Below are positions 7,749 to 12,846 of a stretch of 12,846 bases of DNA, one piece after another. A model generated the notes under the pieces. It worked only from the letters and a program-made list of their open reading frames with translations. It made no database searches and was not told the origin of the DNA. Source of the stretch: Brachionus plicatilis (Eukaryota > Rotifera > Eurotatoria > Ploima > Brachionidae); contig QEOQ01000022.1 in NCBI GenBank assembly GCA_010279815.1, positions 14,324 through 27,169 on the forward strand, given 5' to 3'. Both the position numbers and the translations under genes were made by a program. The stretch's first letter is position 1. Every line of letters starts with the position of its first letter.

Positions 7749-8124
7749 ATCATTCTTTTTAGAATATTTAATGAATTTCTTATGATCATTAATGTTGCAT
7801 TATGGTGTTTTATTACTGGCTCTATTTTTAGATCTATTTGTTCCTTTTTCTTTTTGTTCTGGTGTCATGTTTTCACGATATGATCGAAGTCTAATACTAT
7901 CAGAAATCTTATTATTAATTAATTCAACTTGATTAGATACATCCAGGAACTTTTTTGTTGAATTTTTTTTAATATTAATTTCTTCTTGATAAATATAAAT
8001 AATTAGTTACCTTTTTTTAATATATCAATCAAGCCTTTTTGTTTAAATTAGATATATTTTTAACATTTTTATTCTTTAGAATTTGTTTTAAGTCGCATAA
8101 ATTAAGTTCATATATATTTTTCAT
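7749..8124 (-). pseudogene. Helitron N-terminal region with SAP-like motif (broken)
   Basis: From the ATG at 8124 the peptide begins MKNIYELNLCDLKQILKNKN and, after a 1-nt shift near 8038, continues GLIDILKKG. The helix-turn-helix pattern (YELNLCDLKQIL ... KKGLIDIL) is like a SAP DNA-binding motif. Further down, after another frame change near 7980-8000, a stretch running through VSNQVELINN, RSYRENMTPEQKEK and NRASNK leads into the Rep N-terminus. YRENMTPEQ-type text is common in Helitron and related proteins before the Rep region. An in-frame TAA at 7800-7802 interrupts it. A very short intron near 7985-8012 was considered but is below a credible size. The link to the Helitron is fairly safe; SAP is a suggestion from pattern only. 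Confidence 0.55.
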
Positions 8125-8339
8125 TTACATGTTAATTTCAATATAAATCGGCTCATGTTCCTTTGTGGTTTATTTGCTAATTTATCAGTTCTTCTTTTTT
8201 GACTACGTTCTTTCTCTTCAATTCTTCTAATATCTAAAGACGCTGGACTTAAATCTGGTTGTTTACGTTTTTGTGGTTTAATAAGAATTATTTGGGGCTC
8301 AAATAAAGCAGATACTTGTTTGGGACTAATTCTTGTCAC
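8121..8339 (-). pseudogene. Basic 72-codon frame, possible Helitron N-terminal segment
   Basis: This open frame (stop 8121-8123) encodes a strongly basic peptide with KPQKRKQPDLSPASLDIRR followed by EEKERSQKRRTDK. The first codon of the stretch is GTG, and the frame stays open further upstream without an obvious ATG, so a start or an upstream exon is missing. Its TGA overlaps the ATG of the next frame (8124) as ATGA. The Arg/Lys/Glu-rich text resembles the basic N-terminal stretches of many Helitron proteins, and position and strand fit, but no defined domain is visible. It may equally be a chance frame or a fragment of another gene. Confidence 0.35.
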
Positions 8340-8580
8340 TATAAATTTAAGTATTTTAGTAACTTGATAATAATTTGTATTATATTTTATATATTTTATT
8401 ATAAAGTATTTTTTTACTTTTTATTTTATTTAATTTTAAGATTTTTTTTAATCTATTTTAATTTATTACAATTTTTATATTAGTTTATTTTATTTTATTA
8501 CAATTTTAATATTAGTTTATTTTAATTTTTATTTAAGTTTATTACAATTTTAATAAAACATATTTAATGATCTATTGACT
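8340..8580. other. AT-rich low-complexity stretch between Helitron and gypsy sequences
   Basis: Almost entirely A and T, with no supported gene. ATTACAATTTT recurs at 8465, 8497 and 8541, followed in the first two copies by ATATTAGTTTATTTTA, so a diverged tandem repeat with a ~32-bp step is present. The Helitron 5' end should lie here or just above, but no convincing TC terminus stands out. The change to mixed composition at about 8580 marks the edge of gypsy-derived DNA. Confidence 0.5.
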
Positions 8581-8648
8581 TGTGTCAATTCAAACTCCCT
8601 GGAGTCGTGACGACGACGTTCAATAGGTTTACCGATTGACACGTTTTG

Positions 8649-8810
8649 TTACCACATCATTCCAAACGTGACAGATATTACTGTAGCTACCACCACCACA
8701 ACACCTAAAACTCCGTTGAACAAAAAAACAAAATATAGAAAAACTGCCAATCCTAGGCTTGCAGTACATAACTGGACATTTAGCGACATATACCAATCCC
8801 TCCTGTCCAT
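8649..8810 (-). CDS. 53-codon hydrophobic ORF in gypsy leader-like DNA
   Basis: It begins at the ATG at 8810 and ends with TAA at 8649-8651. The product starts with a short polar N-terminus (MDRRDWYMSLNV) followed by about 35 mostly apolar residues with a GVLGVVVVVATVISVTFG segment, enough for one or two membrane spans. It lies about 45 bases past a tRNA-Leu-type primer-binding site, where an LTR element has its leader or gag. No gag-like feature is seen. After the stop the same frame stays open for about 30 codons of polar text (KPIERRRHDSREFELTQ). It may be an upstream ORF, the remains of a first ORF, or chance. Function unknown. Confidence 0.3.
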   Translation of the reverse strand: MDRRDWYMSLNVQLCTASLGLAVFLYFVFLFNGVLGVVVVVATVISVTFGMMW

Positions 8811-8853
8811 GATTAAATAGGATAAAAAAAATCCTCGTGGAAAAACTTCTTTA

Positions 8854-8865
8854 CCGCTGCCACCA
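8854..8865 (-). promoter_or_regulatory. Primer-binding site matching the tRNA-Leu 3' end
   Basis: The minus strand reads TGGTGGCAGCGG. The plus strand CCGCTGCCACCA equals the 3' end (with CCA) of animal tRNA-Leu of the AAG/TAG type, recalled from general knowledge. A primer-binding site follows directly after a 5' LTR, yet here it lies beyond what looks like the 3' LTR of the gypsy element. Twelve matching bases next to an LTR make chance unlikely. Confidence 0.65.
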
Positions 8866-8889
8866 ATTTAATAGCGTGAGCTATTAAAT
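8866..8889. repeat. Inverted repeat, 10-bp stem and 4-base loop at the LTR end
   Basis: ATTTAATAGC-GTGA-GCTATTAAAT is a perfect 10-bp inverted repeat. It directly abuts the primer-binding site, so on the minus strand it is the last structure of the LTR. Confidence 0.7.
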
Positions 8890-8921
8890 AAAACAAAAAA
8901 AGAACAAAGTTCTGTAATTCT

Positions 8922-8927
8922 TTTATT
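8922..8927 (-). terminator. Polyadenylation signal in the LTR
   Basis: The minus strand reads GAAATAAAAG, an AATAAA about 55 bases downstream of the TATA-like box and about 60 before the LTR end. It fits the R-region signal of an LTR element. The AT-rich context makes chance occurrence possible. Confidence 0.4.
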
Positions 8928-9029
8928 TCAACAAAAAACTAAAACTAAAAACTAAACATAATAATATAAAGAAAGAAATAATATATTTAAACCTGTCGAG
9001 GCGGGGACCGGGGTGAGTGGGGTGTTACA

Positions 9030-9044
9030 TTGCTCCCCCCTCTA
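9030..9044 (-). promoter_or_regulatory. Polypurine tract before the LTR
   Basis: The minus strand reads AGAGGGGGGAGCAA directly before TGTAACACC. Such a purine tract primes plus-strand DNA synthesis and marks the inner edge of a 3' LTR. Confidence 0.75.
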
Positions 9045-9260
9045 CATGAGAGACATCTCCCGATGTCGAGGGTGGCACTGTAACTCTTCAGCTAGAGCGT
9101 CCGACCTCAACTAAACAAAACAAAAATACAAATAATAACAAAAATAATAACATAAATAAAATAAGAGAAAAAAAAAGATGATCTTCAAAGAAAAAAAATG
9201 AAAAATTAATGAAAAAAAAAAAAAATTTATTTGACGTCGGCAAATGTGCGGTCCTCCTCC
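9045..9260 (-). other. 3' untranslated region between ORF3 and polypurine tract
   Basis: This stretch has no supported ORF. The half next to ORF3 is rich in A and AAAAT-type runs on the plus strand, and the half next to the polypurine tract is of mixed composition. It belongs to the gypsy element by position. Confidence 0.5.
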
Positions 9261-9845
9261 TCACTGTCTGTTTGTAGAGCCGATTCCTCGGAAGGTGCGG
9301 AGGGACCCGCCCTTGGAGTTGGCAATGAAGAGGGCGGAGACGGGGCGATACAGTCGGGCTCTGCCTAATCCAAGTCTGGATATCAGAGACTCAGTGTCCA
9401 CTTTCACCACCACTTTCGGATAAATGCTTATTGTTGGTGGTTCGGGATGGGGGTTTTGGTGGTGAATGACATTGTCGTTCTGGGCCGAGATGGTGGGTGT
9501 TTTCAGCGTAGCTTGACTTGACGTCTTCACTGGTGGCTCCTTAGGTGGCGTAACGTGCTCCCTGGGTCGTAAAACCTCGACCTCTTCCTCGGCCCAGAGG
9601 GTGAGGATTCTTCCCTCGATTGGTGTGGCCCGGAGCATGTCGAAAAGCCACTTGTTCTCGTAGATTCGCTTCATGGACACGAAAATCGAGAGTTTCTTCC
9701 GGTGCTCCACAGTACGGAACCTTGCGAGTCCCCCGCGCTCGCGACCACCATTGTTTAAAATAAACTCCTTGATGGTGTTCTTTTGTTTGTAGTAGTCACG
9801 AACTTGGTCGATTCTCACTTCCAGTGGTACAAGAGCAGTGTCCAT
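9261..9845 (-). CDS. Gypsy third ORF in the env position, function unknown
   Basis: An intact 194-codon ORF starts at an ATG in good context (GGAAAATGG, 9845) and ends at 9261. It lies after pol and before the polypurine tract, the place of env in errantivirus-like elements, but it has no signal peptide or membrane segment. Residues 1 to ~95 look folded and charged (RIDQVRDYYKQKNTIKEF, FRTVEHRKKLSIFVSMKRIY, ATPIEGRILTLWAEEE). Residues ~96-140 are Pro/Thr/Ser-rich. The C-terminus is basic with SLISRLGLGRARLYRP. Base composition matches pol, not the AT-rich neighbours, and there is no premature stop, which argues for real coding sequence of this element. A pyrimidine-rich acceptor (TTTCTATTATTTTTAAG, AG at 9905-9904) lies 59 bases upstream and could give a spliced subgenomic RNA. 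I do not recognise the family. Confidence 0.6.
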   Translation of the reverse strand: MDTALVPLEVRIDQVRDYYKQKNTIKEFILNNGGRERGGLARFRTVEHRKKLSIFVSMKRIYENKWLFDMLRATPIEGRILTLWAEEEVEVLRPREHVTPPKEPPVKTSSQATLKTPTISAQNDNVIHHQNPHPEPPTISIYPKVVVKVDTESLISRLGLGRARLYRPVSALFIANSKGGSLRTFRGIGSTNRQ

Positions 9846-10234
9846 TTTCCTTTTTGGGTTGTTTGATTGTTACGAATTGTACGGTTGTTTGAGGCGTAAT
9901 TTTCTTAAAAATAATAGAAAATGAAATCTTATTAATTAAAGAAAATCCAATTAATTAAAGAAAAATTTTTACAACACTAATTTAATTTTTTTTTTTTTTT
10001 AAAAACACGCTATTAATAAAATACAATGCAAATAAAATCTTCACTTAAAAATAGAGAAAAATAAAATGCAAATAGAATGCAAATAAAACCTTCACCTAAA
10101 ACATAGAAAAAACATGCTATTAATAAAATAGAATGCAAATAAAACCTTCATTTAAACATAGAAAGAGAAACCAAAAAAATATTTTATTTTTTTTTTTTTT
10201 TTTTTTTAAATAAGTTGTTGTCTACGAATTTGTC
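9846..10234. other. AT-rich spacer between pol and ORF3, with possible splice acceptor
   Basis: It separates the end of pol from ORF3. It contains long T runs (near 9988 and 10187 on the plus strand), a short duplication of ATTAATTAAAGAAAA (about 9931-9967), the ~53-bp tandem repeats listed separately, and on the minus strand the candidate acceptor at 9904-9905. No ORF is supported. Confidence 0.6.
10005..10170. repeat. Imperfect tandem repeat, ~53-bp unit, three copies
   Basis: AATGCAAATAAAAYCTTCAY followed by a short A-rich run and TAGARA occurs three times, at about 10025, 10077 and 10132. The first and third copies are also preceded by GCTATTAATAAAATA, so a ~107-bp higher-order unit is possible. 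Confidence 0.65.
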
Positions 10235-12846
10235 TCAAAACCGTAGTCGACGCGTTCGGGCGGGGCGTTGCTTGGATGCGCCTGTTGGGTTCCCACATTG
10301 ATCTATTTGTTTTTGGTGGTATGAAGTTGGTATAAACTCTAAATCATCGGAGCAAGACTGTACTTGGGGCAAGACCTCGTTTTCTGCTAGATCTAAGTAA
10401 TTAGTGTCAAGCCAAAGCGAAGCGTCCTCTAATATGTGTGGTCTCGAGTTGTTAGCTAAGCACTGTGACCTTGCTTGTGGGGTGTTTGTTCTTCCCTTGG
10501 ACGATGCTTCATCTAAACTCTCAAAAGCTTGTTCCGCTATAGCCGAGTGTATCCCTGTACTATTTCCGTAATGGGTGAGTGCGGCTTCATCTGACGGATT
10601 TGAAGTCTTATCTGTGACAGAGTCGTACAGTTTGCTTTTTGGGGGTGAGTTACACTTTTTTAAGCGGTTCACGTGAACTAACTTTTTTTTCCTTTGGAGT
10701 CGGGGCGATTTCGGTAGTTGGTGTCCGACATCTTCTCGATCACGGTGTACGGTCCCGTCCACCTTCTACTCAACTTTTTCGACACCCCTTTTTTCTTGGC
10801 GTCGTTTAACAGCCATACTCTATCTCCAACAGTGTAATCGGCTGGTCTAACGTTCCGGTCTGCATAAAATTTAAATTTATTTATGCGTGACCCTGAGGTT
10901 CGTTCTACCAACTCGTAGCATTTGAGGAGGTGTTGCTGAACCTTCTTTGCGTATGAGTCTACACTAAGGTTTAACTCAAGGTTTGGCGTGGGGAACATTA
11001 AGTCTACGGGGAGTTTTGGTTTCCTTCCGTATACTACCTCAAATGGGGTGAGCCCAGTGGTCGCATGGACAGCCGTGTTATAGGCGAAAGCGAGTTTTGG
11101 TAGATATTGATCCCATTTATTCTGCATGTCTGCTACGTAGCACGCCAACATTTGCTCCAAAGTTCGGTTAAAACGCTCCGTTTCTCCGTCGCACTGCGGG
11201 TGATAAGCTGAAGTTCTTAGACGTTTAATGTCCAAAAGCTCGAACAGTTGGTCCATTAATTCAGCCTGAAAATTGGTTCCTCGGTCCGACAAAGCAGCTT
11301 CCGGAACTCCGTGGCGACAAATAAACAAAACTAAACAATTTGCTACTTCTTCGGCGGTAAGTCCTAGTAATGCAAATAACTCAACATATTTCGAGAAATG
11401 GCAAATGATCACCAGGATATAAGCGAAACGATTTTCCGTGGCCGGCAGTGGGCCCAAAATATCCCAGGTAATGAGTTGGAATGGTTTAGATGCCTGGATG
11501 GGTACAATTGGTTGTCGAGTGTAGGCTTTAGGTGCTTTAATTGAGGCACAGATCTCGCAGCTGAGGATGTAGTTGGCTGTGTCTTTTCTGTAGTTTGGCC
11601 AGTAGAATCTGAGTTTAAGTTTTTCAAAAGTCTTGTCAACAACCAAGTGTCCGGAGAAAGGATCATCATGGATTTTCTTTAAAACGGCGTGGCGTTCATC
11701 AATTGGGACTAAGTACTGATAATGGATCCCGTAATTCGAGTTTTCGAGGCAGCGGAACACATTTTTGCCAAAAATTCGGAAACGATGGTAGGACGACCAG
11801 TAAACAAATGTTTCCATCGGCTTCCGTTCGCATTTGTCGGGCCAGTGTCCATCTCTCAGCCATTTGTAGAGATTTTCAATATGCGGGTCTTTGAATTGGG
11901 TCTCATTGGCCTCTATCTCTTGCAGGGTGACATTGTTTACTACCATGCCCGAGTCTAGTTCGTCCTCATCTTCCTTGCTTTCAACTTCCTCGTCCTCTCC
12001 GTTGCATAACCATCGTGATAAGGCGTCAGCATTGCAATTTAAATGACCCTCTCTATATTCTATATCAAACTCGAACATTCGTAATTCACAAAGCCACCTC
12101 ATGAGCCTGGGTGAAGGACTTTTAAGATTTTTTAGCCAGATGAGAGGTTAATGATCGGTGCAAATAATGAATTTCCACCCGATTAGAAATTGTTTAAAGT
12201 GTAATACTGCGAGGACTAGAGCTAGGAGTTCTTTTTCGGAAGTGGAGTAGTTTCTCTGCGCCCTCGAAAAACGTTTGCTCCAATACGCCACCGGTCGCCA
12301 TGAACCCTTATATTTTTGAGCCAACACTGCGCCTGCACTGTACTGGCTAGCATCGGTCTCAAGGCGAAATTCTTCTTTAAAATTTGGTAGGATTAGGACT
12401 CCAGTCTCGGTCGTGGTAAGATAGGTACGCAGTTTATCAAAACTCACTTGACAGTCTTCGTCCCATACAAACTTCTTCCCCTTCTCGGTTGCTTTGTGTA
12501 TTGGTCCGGCTATAGCAGCATAGCTTTTCACAAAACGTCTGTAGTGGCTTGCTAAGCCGAGAAAACTTTGTAGTTGACGAATTGTTTTAGGCTGTTGATA
12601 TTTGAAAAGTACCTCGACTTTACTTGGGGCGGGGTGAACACTACGGTAGCTTATAACATTTCCTAAATACTCTATAGACTTCACAAACCATTCACATTTC
12701 TTCCATTCTAATTTCAAATACGCTTTTCGGACGCGTTCAAGGACGGTCCGGACACTGATATAGTGCTCTTCTAGCGTCTCTGAGAAGATAATAGTGTCGT
12801 CTAGATAGACTAGGCATATCTTGTTCAACAGGCCTTTTAGCGCTTT
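10235..12846 (-). pseudogene. pol: Ty3/gypsy pol: RT (partial), RNase H, integrase, C-terminal tail
   Basis: This is the polyprotein that copies and integrates the element; protease and early RT motifs lie beyond base 12846. The frame is open to the window edge and shows the RT active site VYLDD (~12800) and FLGLASHYRRF. RNase H has Asp in LETDAS, Glu in SEKELLAL and Asp in CTDH. An in-frame TAA at 12148-12150 follows TDH, where Lys or Gln is usual. Integrase follows: zinc-binding pairs (IHDDPFSGH ... CEIC), then the DDE triad as D in ITWDILGP, D in LSDRGTNFQ, E in GETERFNR, and a GPY motif (RRWTGPYTVI) at about 10755. No chromodomain is evident. At an A8 run (10683-10690) the frame shifts by -1 into KKKLVHVNRLKKC and a Ser/Asn-rich tail ending at 10235. 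Apart from these two changes pol is intact, so the insertion is younger than the Helitron or LINE. Confidence 0.92.

Larger units (their letters stand above)
3061..8124 (-). mobile_element. Decayed Helitron with spliced Rep/Helicase gene
   Basis: The minus strand carries, in order, an N-terminal region with a DUF6570-like block, the Helitron-like N domain, the HUH/YxxxY Rep nuclease, and a Pif1-type helicase. This is the diagnostic Rep-Hel protein of Helitrons, rolling-circle DNA transposons. The coding sequence is split by eight GT-AG introns that restore homology precisely. Coordinates cover only the recognisable coding span. The true ends (5'-TC and a 3' hairpin followed by CTRR) were not established; one weak 3' candidate is at about 2828-2856 and the 5' end probably lies in 8340-8580. 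Frameshifts, nonsense codons and an internal deletion in the helicase make the copy non-autonomous. Confidence 0.92.
8866..9029 (-). repeat. LTR of the Ty3/gypsy element (~164 bp)
   Basis: On the minus strand it starts TGTAACACCCC directly after a polypurine tract, the expected U3 start. A TATA-like TTAAATATAT lies at 8990-8981 and AATAAA at 8927-8922, in the order U3-R-U5. The end is set by the primer-binding site at 8865. The last bases are not the usual CA, so the exact end is uncertain. A longer reading (to about 8581, TGT...ACA, 449 bp) would place the primer-binding site inside the LTR and is less likely. The partner LTR lies beyond base 12846, so identity between the two could not be compared. 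Confidence 0.65.
8866..12846 (-). mobile_element. Ty3/gypsy LTR retrotransposon, 3' part
   Basis: Pol, spacer, ORF3, polypurine tract and LTR occur in the order of a Metaviridae-type element on the minus strand. Gag, protease, the first RT motifs and the 5' LTR lie outside the window. Its coding sequence is clearly less AT-rich than the Helitron and LINE remains. Leader-like DNA with a primer-binding site continues below the LTR to about 8581, suggesting a second, partial copy in tandem. Confidence 0.88.

Noticed and set aside
7985..8012. A GT-AG intron of about 27 bp near the Helitron N-terminus
   Set aside because: Far below the 58-77 bp of the other introns; a frameshift in decayed sequence is simpler.
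8463..8560. CRISPR-like array or satellite at 8463-8560
   Set aside because: Only three diverged AT-only units with uneven spacing in a eukaryotic context; low complexity is enough.
8901..8913. AGAAC-AAA-GTTCT as a steroid response element in the LTR
   Set aside because: It is a plain 5-bp inverted repeat in AT-rich DNA with nothing else to support binding.
8581..9029. A 449-bp LTR bounded by TGTAAC...GACACA
   Set aside because: It has TG/CA ends, but would put a 12-base tRNA-Leu primer-binding match and a hydrophobic ORF inside the LTR. The short LTR with TATA, AATAAA and PBS in order fits better. Not excluded without the 5' LTR.
9261..9845. ORF3 as an envelope gene
   Set aside because: No signal peptide, membrane span or cysteine pattern is present; only the position is env-like.
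11409..11669. Minus-strand frames 1430-1618 and 11409-11669
   Set aside because: They are alternate frames within LINE ORF1 and gypsy integrase, where the true frames carry clear motifs.
1..12846. tRNA, rRNA or other structured RNA genes
   Set aside because: No cloverleaf, rRNA core or snRNA-like sequence was seen; the only tRNA-like match is the 12-base primer-binding site.

Overview
The window reads as AT-rich eukaryotic DNA, most likely from an invertebrate animal. The reasons are GT-AG introns of about 60 bp inside a transposon gene, a USP7-type MATH/TRAF domain, a gag/endonuclease LINE, a Rep/Helicase Helitron, a Ty3/gypsy LTR element and a TA-flanked MITE. No species can be named. No intact host gene, tRNA, rRNA or prokaryotic feature was seen. 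Nearly all recognisable coding sequence lies on the minus strand, so the biological order runs from high to low coordinates.

Layout from high to low coordinates. (1) 8866-12846: 3' part of a Ty3/gypsy element. It holds RT from the YxDD box, RNase H, integrase and the pol tail (one nonsense codon, one shift in an A-run), an AT-rich spacer with ~53-bp repeats, a third ORF in the env position (9261-9845), a polypurine tract and an LTR. Unexpectedly the LTR is followed by a tRNA-Leu-type primer-binding site (8854-8865) and leader-like DNA with a 53-codon hydrophobic ORF (8649-8810). (2) 8340-8580: AT-rich low-complexity DNA. (3) About 3061-8124, perhaps to 8339: a decayed autonomous Helitron. Its Rep (HUH) and Pif1-like helicase coding region can be followed through nine exons and eight introns. 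Seven introns are 58-77 bp; the eighth is 205 bp because it holds a 142-bp MITE with a TA duplication. Frameshifts, stop codons and a deletion in the helicase show the copy is dead. (4) 2675-3060: AT-rich spacer with a decayed TGCACT repeat and a quasi-palindrome that may mark a Helitron end. (5) 2009-2674: an open frame encoding a stand-alone USP7-like MATH/TRAF domain without the protease domain and without an ATG start. (6) 1 to about 1915: the 5' end of a non-LTR retrotransposon, with ORF1 carrying two CCHC knuckles and ORF2 beginning with an AP-endonuclease, both broken.

No genes here work together as a host pathway; this is an accessory region of stacked mobile elements. The points most worth following are the MITE inside a Helitron intron, the USP7-like MATH fragment between two transposons, the gypsy third ORF with a possible splice acceptor, and the LTR-PBS-leader arrangement. 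Several frameshifts sit in A/T homopolymers, so assembly error should be excluded before every break is read as biology.
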